Positions 1 through 7,002 are shown, counted from the stretch's first letter. The stretch: 10,543 nucleotides of DNA from an uncultured Clostridia bacterium (GCA_946533615.1 CAMNBY010000280.1:1-10543), one strand, 5' to 3'. The notes: generated from the sequence alone by a model not told the origin. Program-made: numbers and translations.

Positions 1-1434
1 AATATGTCCAGATCCGCTTCCTACTTCGAGAGCGGCATCGGCAGAGGCATGGGCTTCCGTGACTCCAACCAGGATCTGCTCGGCTTCGTTCACCAGATCC
101 CCGACAGAGCAAGAGAGCGTATACTTGACCTCGCTGCTACACAGTTCGAGGACGGCGGCTGCTATCACCAGTATCAGCCCCTTACAAAGAAGGGCAACGA
201 TGCCATCGGCGGCGACTTCTCCGACGATCCGCTGTGGATGATCCTTTCCACCGCTCAGTACATCAAGGAGACAGGCGACTATACCATCCTTGACGAGCAG
301 GTGCCCTATGACAACGACGAGAGCAAGGCTCAGAGCATGATGCACCACCTGAAGATGAGCTTCTGGCACGTTGCAAACTGCGTAGGACCTCACGGCCTGC
401 CTCTTGCAATGAGAGCAGACTGGAACGACTGCCTCAACCTCTCCTGCCATTCCGATACCCCCGGCGAGAGCTTCCAGACCTATACCTCTCCCAAGTACGG
501 CGAGAAGAAGTTCAGCCAGGTTGCCGAGTCCGTGATGGTCGCTGCTATGATGAGCTTCATCGGACCCGAGTACGTTGCGCTCTGCAAGTACAAGGGACTT
601 GATGACGAGGCCGCCAAGGCTCAGGCTGAGATCGACAAGATGAACAAGAACACCCTCGAGTACGGCTGGGACGGCGAGTGGTTCCTCCGCGCTTACGACG
701 ACTTCGGCAAAAAGGTCGGCTCTCACGAGAACGAGGAGGGCAAGATCTTCATCGAGCCTCAGGGCTTTGCTGTAATGGGCGGCCTTGGCAAGGAGAGCGG
801 CAAGGACATCATCACACTGAACAGCGTGAAGAAGTATCTTGATACCAAGTACGGCCTTGTGCTGAATAATCCTGCATTCACAAGATACTACAAGGAGTAC
901 GGCGAGATCTCTACATATCCCGGCGGCTATAAGGAGAATGCCGGTATCTTCTGCCATAACAACGCGTGGATAATCTGCGCCGAGGCAGTAGCCGGACGCG
1001 GCGATCAGGCCTTTGAGTATTACTCCAAGATCGCTCCCGCATATCTCGAGGACATCTCCGACCTGCACAGGACCGAGCCCTATGTTTACGCTCAGATGAT
1101 CGCAGGCAAGGACGCCAAGAGACACGGCGAGGCAAAGAACAGCTGGCTGACAGGTACAGCCTCCTGGAACTTCGTGGCTATCTCCCAGTACATTCTCGGT
1201 ATAATCCCAGATTACAACGGCCTCAAGGTGGATCCCGCTATCCCCGAGGCTTGGGACGGCTACAAGCTGACCAGAAAGTTCCGCAACAACACCTACAACA
1301 TCACCTTCAAGAACCCCGAGCACGTTAGCAAGGGCGTCAAGAGCGTAGTCGTTGACGGCGTTAAGATCAACGGAAATGTTCTGCCCGTATTTGAGGCAGG
1401 CACAGAGCACGAGGTAGAGGTAGTCCTCGGCTAA
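1..1434 (+). CDS. Cellobiose phosphorylase (GH94), C-terminal part, 5' truncated
   Basis: Cytoplasmic enzyme that splits cellobiose with phosphate into alpha-glucose 1-phosphate and glucose, saving ATP in cellulose users. The frame is open from base 1 (Asn codon, then ATG at 4), so the 477 residues seen are the C-terminal part of a protein usually a little over 800 residues. The ATG at 4 is internal: SRSASYFESGIGRGMGFRDS is the conserved GH94 core, not an N-terminus. GPHGLPLAMRADWNDCLN carries the general acid Asp (codon 427-429, by homology with the Cellvibrio gilvus enzyme). FCHNNAW and SWLTGTASW lie in the C-terminal part of the (alpha/alpha)6 barrel and probably help bind phosphate. A C-terminal beta domain follows, ending in EVEVVLG. 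The closeness to cellobiose phosphorylases, and the absence of cellodextrin-phosphorylase size clues in this partial view, favour cellobiose as substrate. A terminator lies 12 nt after the stop. Codons are strongly GC-ending, which suggests high expression. Confidence 0.93.
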   Translation, partial: NMSRSASYFESGIGRGMGFRDSNQDLLGFVHQIPDRARERILDLAATQFEDGGCYHQYQPLTKKGNDAIGGDFSDDPLWMILSTAQYIKETGDYTILDEQVPYDNDESKAQSMMHHLKMSFWHVANCVGPHGLPLAMRADWNDCLNLSCHSDTPGESFQTYTSPKYGEKKFSQVAESVMVAAMMSFIGPEYVALCKYKGLDDEAAKAQAEIDKMNKNTLEYGWDGEWFLRAYDDFGKKVGSHENEEGKIFIEPQGFAVMGGLGKESGKDIITLNSVKKYLDTKYGLVLNNPAFTRYYKEYGEISTYPGGYKENAGIFCHNNAWIICAEAVAGRGDQAFEYYSKIAPAYLEDISDLHRTEPYVYAQMIAGKDAKRHGEAKNSWLTGTASWNFVAISQYILGIIPDYNGLKVDPAIPEAWDGYKLTRKFRNNTYNITFKNPEHVSKGVKSVVVDGVKINGNVLPVFEAGTEHEVEVVLG

Positions 1435-1446
1435 AAAGTTTATATG

Positions 1447-1482
1447 CAGACCCGTTGGCTTTGTGCCTTCGGGTCTGTTTTT
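1447..1482 (+). terminator. Rho-independent terminator of the GH94 gene
   Basis: A perfect 8-bp stem, CAGACCCG (1447-1454) with CGGGTCTG (1470-1477), encloses a 15-nt loop and is followed by five T (1478-1482). It lies 12 nt after the phosphorylase stop codon and separates that gene from the next. Confidence 0.9.
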
Positions 1483-1500
1483 GTATTCTCGGGCGGATAG

Positions 1501-1531
1501 CGTTTTCCGAAACAGTGAAAACGTTTTCGTG
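1501..1531. promoter_or_regulatory. Operator-like palindrome, LacI/CcpA (cre) type
   Basis: GAAAACGTTTTC (1517-1528) is a perfect 12-bp palindrome centred on CG, as in operators of LacI/GalR-family regulators. With flanks, TGAAAACGTTTTCG fits the core of the Bacillus cre consensus WTGNAANCGNWNNCW except at the two outer W positions. A further CGTTTTC (1501-1507) sits exactly 21 bp, two helical turns, before the CGTTTTC inside the palindrome. It is about 120 bp upstream of the -35 of the next gene and just after the GH94 terminator, so its target is unclear. The regulator is not in the window. Confidence 0.5.
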
Positions 1532-1579
1532 AAAAATTCACAAAGCGGCGCAATGTTTTTTGTGCAAATCATATTAACA

Positions 1580-1594
1580 AAATATCCGATATTT
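1580..1594. promoter_or_regulatory. 15-bp inverted repeat, possible operator
   Basis: AAATATC (1580-1586) and GATATTT (1588-1594) are exact inverted copies around one C. The right arm overlaps the first TTGACGTTTATT copy by two bases. The site lies about 57 bp upstream of the -35 of the surface-protein promoter. It is A/T-rich, so chance cannot be excluded. Confidence 0.35.
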
Positions 1595-1662
1595 GACGTT
1601 TATTACTACAAAGGCGCGAAAAATGGCCTTAAATTCTCCAAATCGCAAAATTGACGTTTATT
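1593..1662 (+). repeat. Direct repeat TTGACGTTTATT, two copies 58 bp apart
   Basis: The 12-mer TTGACGTTTATT occurs at 1593-1604 and again at 1651-1662. The second copy supplies the -35 hexamer of the surface-protein promoter. The first has no -10 hexamer 17 bp downstream (that position reads GC-rich CGCGAA), so it is not an obvious second promoter. It could be a regulator half-site or a duplicated promoter fragment. Confidence 0.6.
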
Positions 1663-1679
1663 CGGCCATGTGCTATAAT
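1651..1679 (+). promoter_or_regulatory. Sigma-A promoter of the twin-domain surface protein
   Basis: TTGACG (1651-1656), a 17-bp spacer and TATAAT (1674-1679), with TG at 1671-1672 giving an extended -10. Transcription should start near 1686, leaving a leader of about 34 nt. The ribosome site AGGAG (1706-1710) lies 9 nt before the ATG. Confidence 0.9.
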
Positions 1680-1719
1680 TTAGTAGATAAGATATTACTG
1701 TGTAAAGGAGAATAAGCCT

Positions 1720-2916
1720 ATGATAAAGAAACTGCTGCCTGTGATCGCAGGCGCCGCGATGGCCCTTTCGGCTTCGGGCATCTCGGTCTTCGCCGAGGAC
1801 ATCGAGATCAAGACCGACAAGGCCGAGACCACAAGCGACGGGATCTCGTGCGTTCTGGCGCAGGACAAGTTCTCGGCGGCTCAGATCACCAACGAGACTT
1901 CTATCACCGTAAAATATGAGGGCGGCGAGGACAGCGCCGAAAGCCCCGTGAAGCTGATGCTCACCTACTGGAACAGTGAGAGCGACGCAAACGGCGGCGC
2001 AGGCGAAGCTGCCACCTGCGAGGTCATTCCTTCGGCCTTCGGCGACGGCGAAGCCACAGCAGATTATAAAGATCTGCTCAAGGGCATCGGCAGCGCGGAC
2101 TTTTCACCCGTCATGGAGATCGCCGTGGCAGCAAACGGCGCCGAGATCACCTGCAAGAGCGTGACCGCCAATAATGCCGCCGCCCGCGACGACGTCAAGG
2201 ACAGCACAAACCCCGTTGCCTTCGACGTTTCCGCCGCCAAGGACAGCAGCAACTGGAGCCAGTCCGTCAGCTATGACTTCAACGTCTTCGACGCCTCGAG
2301 AATGACCACTTCTTCCAAGGTGATCGTGAATTTTGAGTGCGACGAGGAGGAGCCCGAAAGCTCACCCGTAGAGCTCATTATCCAGAGCTGGGAAGACCCT
2401 GACACGCCGATGAACGACGGCGGAAATGTATGGGCCAAGGTCGCTCCCGCCGATTTCGGCGATGGCTGGGCGGTCTTCAACTATGTTGATATGATCGAGG
2501 CCTACGGCAGCGCGGACTTCTCAAAGGTAAGCGCCATCAACGTCGGCGACACGGGCACCTCCACTATCAAGTGTACAGGAATGTACATAACTAACTGCAA
2601 GCTCGTCGGCTCACACGTTATCCCCGAGGACGAGGAGACCGCCTCCGAGGGCGAAGATGCCTCGGCAGCAGAGGAGTCTGTAGCAGAGTCCGCTCCCGAG
2701 ACCACAACGACCGCAGCCGCAGATCCCGCACCCGAGGAGACCACAGCCGCCTCCGCAGCCGAATCAAGCTCGTCTTCGGGCAGCAACGTGATCTTCGTCG
2801 TCATCGGCGTTGTGGCAGGCATCGTGCTGGCAGTTGCCGTGCTGTTCATAATCCTTGGCAGAAAGAGCAAGGAATCTTACGACGTCGAGTCTCATCAGTT
2901 CGTAAAGAAGAAGTAA
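1720..2916 (+). CDS. Membrane-anchored surface protein with two tandem CBM-like domains
   Basis: 398 residues, exported and anchored at the C-terminus. Residues 1-25 are a signal peptide (MIKK, hydrophobic core, cleavage expected after VFA). Two related extracellular domains follow, about 40-152 and 177-293. They align through ESPVKLMLTYW/SSPVELIIQSW, FGDG with a following DY/NY, GSADFS and ITCKSVTANN/IKCTGMYITN. The pattern of beta-strands suggests a beta-sandwich like the carbohydrate-binding modules or DUF5620-type domains of ruminococci; the family is inferred. An acidic Glu/Ser/Thr/Ala/Pro linker (about 301-355) leads to a membrane helix (357-379) and a basic cytoplasmic tail. There is no LPXTG motif, dockerin or catalytic domain. 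Domain 2 holds four Trp (179, 224, 238, 250), domain 1 only W84. Start fixed by AGGAG 9 nt upstream. It has its own promoter and terminator. A role as a surface binding or sensing protein is possible but not shown. Confidence 0.85.
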   Translation: MIKKLLPVIAGAAMALSASGISVFAEDIEIKTDKAETTSDGISCVLAQDKFSAAQITNETSITVKYEGGEDSAESPVKLMLTYWNSESDANGGAGEAATCEVIPSAFGDGEATADYKDLLKGIGSADFSPVMEIAVAANGAEITCKSVTANNAAARDDVKDSTNPVAFDVSAAKDSSNWSQSVSYDFNVFDASRMTTSSKVIVNFECDEEEPESSPVELIIQSWEDPDTPMNDGGNVWAKVAPADFGDGWAVFNYVDMIEAYGSADFSKVSAINVGDTGTSTIKCTGMYITNCKLVGSHVIPEDEETASEGEDASAAEESVAESAPETTTTAAADPAPEETTAASAAESSSSSGSNVIFVVIGVVAGIVLAVAVLFIILGRKSKESYDVESHQFVKKK

Positions 2917-2928
2917 GACAGGATCATC

Positions 2929-2957
2929 AAGCCCTCGCAGAAAGCGGGGGCTTTTTT
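2929..2957 (+). terminator. Rho-independent terminator of the surface-protein gene
   Basis: A 10-bp stem, AAGCCCTCGC (2929-2938) with GCGGGGGCTT (2944-2953) including one G-U pair, has an AGAAA loop and a T tract to 2957. It lies 12 nt after the stop codon. Confidence 0.92.
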
Positions 2958-2967
2958 GATATTTTTT

Positions 2968-2990
2968 GAAACAGCGGTAACCTTTTCTTC
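2968..2990 (+). promoter_or_regulatory. Element resembling the 1509-1531 operator region
   Basis: GAAACAG followed by an imperfect CGGTAACCTTTTC matches 17 of 23 positions of the stretch at 1509-1531, counted by eye without gaps. Both copies lie shortly after a terminator and upstream of a gene for an exported protein. The palindrome here is weak (GGTAACC only), so joint regulation is speculative. Confidence 0.25.
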
Positions 2991-3093
2991 CCTGAGTAAT
3001 CTAATAAACAGAGAACAGCAAAAGCGGTGCGTTTCGGATATAGCTTTCAGGCATAACGAGGGGCGGTTTTGCGGGTCGTATTCAAAAAAGGCA

Positions 3094-3122
3094 TAGCCAA
3101 ACTGTTTTTGATATGATATAAT
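3094..3122 (+). promoter_or_regulatory. Promoter of the Cys/His lipoprotein gene
   Basis: TAGCCA (3094-3099, four of six matches to TTGACA), a 17-bp spacer and TATAAT (3117-3122), with TG at 3114-3115 making an extended -10. The start should be near 3129. The ribosome site GGGAGGG (3137-3143) lies 6 nt before the ATG. Confidence 0.75.
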
Positions 3123-3149
3123 AAAGATAACCGATCGGGAGGGATCTGT

Positions 3150-4166
3150 ATGTTAAAAAAACTTGCCACTATCTTCGCGGCGGTCTGTATGAGCATTGGC
3201 CTTGCAGCCTGTGCAAATACCGAAAGCTTTGATCCTTCACAGGTGAGCGAGGCCCCTGACAGTTCGGTCTCCGAGACCGCGACCTACACGACCACTGCCA
3301 CGACCGCTCCCGCGACCGAGAGCGCCACGGCGACCACAACAACAAAAGCGACCACGACCACCAAGGCCGCGACTACCAAAAAGACAACAAAAAAGACGAC
3401 CAAAAAGACCTCTTCTCAGACAGAGGCAGCGCCCGCAGCTCCCGCCACTCAGGGTACTACCGTGACAGCTGCTCCCGTCACGGTGCAGACTCAGCCCTTT
3501 GTTACCACTCAGCATATCCATAACTGGATAAAGCAGTGGGACGACGGCTGCGGCACTATCCTTTACTGGTGCGAAGGCTGCTTTCAGGACAGGTATGAGA
3601 CTTACACCGTGACGACGACCACGGAAAAACCCGCCGAGCCCGCAAAGTCCTCGCACAAGCACAATTGGGTGCCAATATACCAAATGTATGGGAAAGAGTA
3701 TCTCAGGTGTCACTGCGGTTGGATGAATCCGACGGCATATAACTCGACCGTATCCGATACCCCCGAGAACATCAAAGCCGGTGACGAGATGGAAGCGCAT
3801 CAGGACACCTGTATGAGGGGCTGGGCAAACGACGGATTCGCTTATTACAAAGGCACTAAAGTCTCCTTTTACTACTGCAAGGACTGCATGAAGATCTGCT
3901 CTCCCGACAAGGACGACGCTATGCAGGACGCGGGTCAGAAGCCCAGCCCCGACGAAAGCTATATCCATGACGAGATCCCCGATTGGTGGTACGTTACGAT
4001 AGACGGCGAAAAGCTTTGCGGCGGCTTTTTCTGGGTCAAGGACACCCCGTTCGAGAACGACTTCGATCCTTCTACGTATTATGACCTCAGCACAAAGATA
4101 CCGCTGCATTACACTAAGCATGAAGGACAGTGGTGCCTTGTCAGGGACGGAACGTTTTTTGAATAA
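3150..4166 (+). CDS. Lipoprotein with Thr/Lys-rich stalk and Cys/His zinc-ribbon-like motifs
   Basis: 338 residues. The N-terminus MLKKLATIFAAVCMSIGLAAC is a lipoprotein signal with lipobox LAAC, so Cys21 should be lipidated and the protein held on the outer face of the membrane. Residues about 40-120 form a low-complexity Thr/Ala/Lys stalk with runs of TTTTK and KKTTKK, likely a wall-spanning spacer. Then come HIHNW (122-126) with C134 and CEGC (141-144), and HKHNW (169-173) with CHC (187-189). A third cluster has H217, C221, CKDC (243-246) and C250. The paired HxHNW...Cys modules look like repeated metal-binding or disulfide units. The last 90 residues are rich in Trp, Tyr and Asp, without a fold I recognise. 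No enzyme motif is visible and the function is unknown. It has its own promoter. No clear terminator follows, so transcripts may run into the asnS leader. Confidence 0.8.
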   Translation: MLKKLATIFAAVCMSIGLAACANTESFDPSQVSEAPDSSVSETATYTTTATTAPATESATATTTTKATTTTKAATTKKTTKKTTKKTSSQTEAAPAAPATQGTTVTAAPVTVQTQPFVTTQHIHNWIKQWDDGCGTILYWCEGCFQDRYETYTVTTTTEKPAEPAKSSHKHNWVPIYQMYGKEYLRCHCGWMNPTAYNSTVSDTPENIKAGDEMEAHQDTCMRGWANDGFAYYKGTKVSFYYCKDCMKICSPDKDDAMQDAGQKPSPDESYIHDEIPDWWYVTIDGEKLCGGFFWVKDTPFENDFDPSTYYDLSTKIPLHYTKHEGQWCLVRDGTFFE

Positions 4167-4199
4167 TCCGCTGAGCCCGAGATGTGAACTAAAAACCTC

Positions 4200-4228
4200 T
4201 TGACAAATCCGCTCCTGCGTGCTACAAT
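4200..4228 (+). promoter_or_regulatory. Promoter of the asnS-asnA operon
   Basis: Consensus TTGACA (4200-4205), a 17-bp spacer and TACAAT (4223-4228), with TG at 4220-4221. The start is expected near 4235, directly before the T-box leader and 34 nt after the lipoprotein stop codon ends the previous gene. Confidence 0.92.
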
Positions 4229-4234
4229 ATAGAA

Positions 4235-4490
4235 TAATAAATGCCATGACAGGGAGAAGTAGCCCGGGAGTTCACTCAAAGAGAGTGCGGATAAGGTGAG
4301 AGCCGCACAGCAGAGCCCGTGTGAATAACACCCCCGAGCAGCAAGCCGAAATCGCAGCTCCGCTGTGTTTAGTAGGTAAGACGTGACCTGCGCGTTAAGC
4401 AGAAAAGAGCGGCCGCACAAGCGGCAATTCAGGTGGCACCACGGAAGCTTAGTCTCTCGTCCTGTATCATTGAGATACGGGACGATTTTT
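4235..4490 (+). promoter_or_regulatory. T-box riboswitch leader sensing tRNA-Asn
   Basis: The stretch between the promoter and asnS carries a T-box leader. Stem I elements are AGTA (4258-4261), AGAGAG (about 4280-4285) and a distal hairpin GTGCGG/CCGCAC with an AAGGTGAGA loop. By eye, CGGG (4265-4268) pairs with CCCG (4333-4336) and TTCAC (4271-4275) with GTGAA (4321-4325). This leaves TAACA in the specifier loop, so the codon is AAC (4327-4329, Asn), followed by the usual purine. The T-box AGGTGGCACCACGG (4431-4444) is a variant of AGGGTGGNACCGCG. Its TGGC (4434-4437) can pair with a GCCA acceptor end, as expected for tRNA-Asn with discriminator G. A terminator follows. Uncharged tRNA-Asn should favour the antiterminator and read-through. 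The start is inferred from the promoter. Confidence 0.93.
4458..4490 (+). terminator. T-box regulated terminator before asnS
   Basis: An 11-bp stem, CGTCCTGTATC (4458-4468) with GATACGGGACG (4474-4484) including one G-U pair, has loop ATTGA and an A then five T (4486-4490). Its 5' arm is the part expected to rearrange with the T-box sequence in the antiterminator. Confidence 0.93.
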
Positions 4491-4524
4491 ATTGTCCCGA
4501 AAAAAGAAAAAGGAGCTGTCTAAC

Positions 4525-5895
4525 ATGAAACACACTGACATCATCGAGGTATTCAGAAACAAGGAGCACATCGGGCAGAGCGTGACGGTCTGCGGTTGGG
4601 TGAGGACTGCGCGCAATTCAAAGAACGTCGCATTCATCGAGCTCAATGACGGCACGTCCCTCAAGCATTTGCAGATAGTTATAGATAAGGCACTGGACAT
4701 CGACTACGAGGACGCCCTGCATCTGGGTACGTCCCTTAAAGTGGTCGGCACAGTTGTGGAAGGCAGACAGGGCGCACCCGAGATCAACGCAGCTGAGATC
4801 ACCGTCATCGGCACCTGCCCCGCAGATTATCCCCTACAGAAGAAGCGCCACACCCTCGAGTTCCTGCGCACGATGCCGCATCTCCGCGGCAGGACGAACA
4901 CCTTCAACGCCGTGCTCCGCGTTCGTTCCGTGCTTGCCGAGGCGATACACAAATACTATCAGGACAGGGGATATGTATATATCAATACTCCTCTGATAAC
5001 CGCCAGCGACTGCGAGGGCGCAGGCGAGATGTTCCAGGTAACGACCGTGGGCTATGCTCCCGACTGCAAGAGCGAGGAGGATTACTACGCTGCCGATTTC
5101 TTCGGCAAGAGAGCAGGCCTCAGCGTTTCGGGACAGCTTGAGGGCGAGACCGCAGCTCTGGCTCTCGGAAAGATCTACACCTTCGGGCCTTCCTTCCGTG
5201 CCGAGAACAGCAACACCCCCAAGCACCTTGCCGAGTTCTGGCACGTTGAGCCCGAGATAGCCTTCGCCGAGCTCCCCGATGTTATGGAGGTCGCCGAGGA
5301 AATGGTCAAGTACGTTATCGGCACCGTGCTGGACAAGTGCCCCGACGAGATGGAGTTCTTTGACAAGCACTTCGAGAACGGCCTTGTCGAGAGGCTCCGC
5401 GAGCTCATCTCCCACGAGTTCGGCGTCGTTACCTACACCGAGGCGATAGAGCTTCTGAAAAAATCCGGCGAGGACTTCCAGTATCCCGTTGAATGGGGCT
5501 GCGACCTCCAGACCGAGCACGAGCGCTACATCGCCGAGAAGGTGTTCAAAAAGGCCGTATTCGTCACCGATTACCCCAAGGAGATCAAGTCCTTCTACAT
5601 GAAGCAGAACCCCGACGGCAAGACCGTTGCGGCGGTAGACCTTCTTGTACCGGGTGTCGGCGAGATCATCGGCGGCAGCGAGCGTGAAGCCGATTATGAC
5701 AAGCTGCTCGCGGCAATGAACGAGCGCGGCATGAACCTTGAGCCCTATGCCGATTATCTTGACCTGAGAAAATACGGCTCGGTGCCTCACGGCGGCTTCG
5801 GCCTCGGCTTCGAGAGGCTCGTGATGTACGTTACGGGCATCAGCAACATAAGAGACGTTATCCTCTACCCGAGGACGGTCGGAAACATCAGATAA
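4525..5895 (+). CDS. asnS: Asparaginyl-tRNA synthetase
   Basis: Class IIb synthetase that charges tRNA-Asn with asparagine using ATP, in the cytoplasm. 456 residues, normal for bacterial AsnRS. Residues about 17-97 are the OB-fold anticodon-binding domain (VTVCGWVRTARNSKNVAFIE). The catalytic domain starts near 125. Motif 2 is FRAENSNTPKHLAEFWHVEPE, with R225 and E227; the sequence after RAE is typical of AsnRS rather than AspRS. Motif 3 is GGFGLGFERL (423-432, R431). GEIIGGSERE (379-388) is the usual conserved stretch before it. The start is ATG 4525, because AAAGGAG (ending 4515) lies 9 nt upstream. An upstream in-frame TTG at 4492 has no ribosome site and sits directly at the terminator T tract. 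First gene of the operon with asnA, controlled by the T-box leader that reads an Asn codon, which independently supports the specificity. Confidence 0.97.
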   Translation: MKHTDIIEVFRNKEHIGQSVTVCGWVRTARNSKNVAFIELNDGTSLKHLQIVIDKALDIDYEDALHLGTSLKVVGTVVEGRQGAPEINAAEITVIGTCPADYPLQKKRHTLEFLRTMPHLRGRTNTFNAVLRVRSVLAEAIHKYYQDRGYVYINTPLITASDCEGAGEMFQVTTVGYAPDCKSEEDYYAADFFGKRAGLSVSGQLEGETAALALGKIYTFGPSFRAENSNTPKHLAEFWHVEPEIAFAELPDVMEVAEEMVKYVIGTVLDKCPDEMEFFDKHFENGLVERLRELISHEFGVVTYTEAIELLKKSGEDFQYPVEWGCDLQTEHERYIAEKVFKKAVFVTDYPKEIKSFYMKQNPDGKTVAAVDLLVPGVGEIIGGSEREADYDKLLAAMNERGMNLEPYADYLDLRKYGSVPHGGFGLGFERLVMYVTGISNIRDVILYPRTVGNIR

Positions 5896-5914
5896 GACGA
5901 AAGGAAGGATCCTT

Positions 5915-6928
5915 ATGTCAAGCGGACTATATTTGCCAAAGTATTACCAGTCTGTGCTGACTCTTCGAGAGACCCAGCACGCCATAAAATATATCAAGGA
6001 CATTTTTCAGCAGGCGCTGTCCTTTGCCCTGACTCTGGACAGAGTTACAGCTCCGCTGATCGTTACCAAGGACAGCGGCATCAACGACGACCTGAACGGC
6101 GTTGAGCGCAAGGTCGAGTTCTCTATCAGGGAGATCGGCAGCGGCAGCGCAGAGGTCGTGCAGTCACTTGCAAAGTGGAAGAGAATGGCGCTCTACCGCT
6201 ACGGCTACCACTTCGGCGAGGGCATCTACACCGATATGAACGCGATCAGGCGCGACGACGATCTGGACAACGTCCACTCGATCTTTGTTGACCAGTGGGA
6301 CTGGGAAAAGGTTATCGAGCGCAGCGACAGAAATTTCGACTACCTTAAAAAGACGGTCGAGTCGATAGTCAAGGCGATCGCCTTCACAAAGAGAAAGGTG
6401 AGCCTGCGCTATCCCGCGTTGAAGCAGCCCATAAGCGACAAGGTGTATTTCATCACCTCACAGGAGCTGGAGGATATGTATCCCGACAGCACACCGAAGG
6501 AGAGGGAGAAGCTTGTCTGCAAGACACACGGCACCGTGTTCGTGATGCAGATAGGCGGCAAGCTGAAAAGCGGCAAGCCCCATGACGGCCGCGCTCCCGA
6601 TTACGACGACTGGAGCCTGAACGGCGACCTGCTCTTCTGGGATCAGATCCTTGACAACGCTATCGAGATCTCTTCGATGGGCATCAGGGTGGACGAGAAG
6701 AGCCTTGCGGCACAGCTGAAGGAAGCAGGCGCCGAGGACAGGATGCGCTTCGACTATCACAGGATGATCGCCGAAGGCAAGCTGCCCCTGACCATCGGCG
6801 GAGGCATCGGCCAGTCAAGGCTTTGTATGCTGCTGCTCGAAAAGGCTCATATCGGCGAGGTGCAGTCCTCCGTATGGCCCGAGGAGATGCGCGAGCAGTG
6901 CGCAAAGAACAACATCACTCTGCTTTGA
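5915..6928 (+). CDS. asnA: Aspartate-ammonia ligase (asparagine synthetase A)
   Basis: Makes asparagine from aspartate, ammonia and ATP through an aspartyl-AMP intermediate; it is a class II synthetase-fold enzyme acting in the cytoplasm. 337 residues, against about 330 in Escherichia coli. Family blocks are SLAKWKR (84-90), GEGIYTDMNAIRRD (101-114), VDQWDWEKV (125-133), RAPDYDDW with LNGDLL (226-240) and the motif-3-like GGGIGQSRLCMLLL (295-308). It lacks the glutamine amidotransferase domain of AsnB, so ammonia is the nitrogen donor, fitting an ammonia-rich gut habitat. It lies 19 nt after asnS with ribosome site AAGGAAGGA (5901-5909) 5 nt before the ATG, and shares the asnS transcript and T-box control. 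A strong terminator follows 9 nt after the stop. Confidence 0.96.
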   Translation: MSSGLYLPKYYQSVLTLRETQHAIKYIKDIFQQALSFALTLDRVTAPLIVTKDSGINDDLNGVERKVEFSIREIGSGSAEVVQSLAKWKRMALYRYGYHFGEGIYTDMNAIRRDDDLDNVHSIFVDQWDWEKVIERSDRNFDYLKKTVESIVKAIAFTKRKVSLRYPALKQPISDKVYFITSQELEDMYPDSTPKEREKLVCKTHGTVFVMQIGGKLKSGKPHDGRAPDYDDWSLNGDLLFWDQILDNAIEISSMGIRVDEKSLAAQLKEAGAEDRMRFDYHRMIAEGKLPLTIGGGIGQSRLCMLLLEKAHIGEVQSSVWPEEMREQCAKNNITLL

Positions 6929-6937
6929 TACTATCTA

Positions 6938-6967
6938 CAGGACACCGGCTGCGGTGTCCTGTTTTTT
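6938..6967 (+). terminator. Terminator of the asnS-asnA operon
   Basis: A perfect 10-bp stem, CAGGACACCG (6938-6947) with CGGTGTCCTG (6952-6961), has a GCTG loop and six T (6962-6967). Confidence 0.95.
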
Positions 6968-7002
6968 GTCTACTGCTGTCCTGAAAATTGTACTCGTAAG
7001 CC

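Noticed and set aside
1463..1654. 63-codon open frame between the GH94 gene and the surface-protein gene
   Set aside because: It starts inside the terminator loop, has no ribosome site and runs through A/T-rich regulatory sequence.
3237..4247. Long open frame on the - strand (336 codons) opposite the lipoprotein
   Set aside because: It mirrors the Thr/Lys-rich gene, reads as Arg/Gly/Cys-rich low complexity, and has no promoter, ribosome site or family motif.
4324..4326. AAT as the T-box specifier codon
   Set aside because: It also codes Asn, but by the visible pairing it lies mostly in the stem, while AAC 4327-4329 lies in the loop followed by A.
4834..5790. Long open frame on the - strand (318 codons) inside asnS
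   Set aside because: It is a by-product of the GAG/GCC-type codons of asnS, whose sense-strand motifs are complete.
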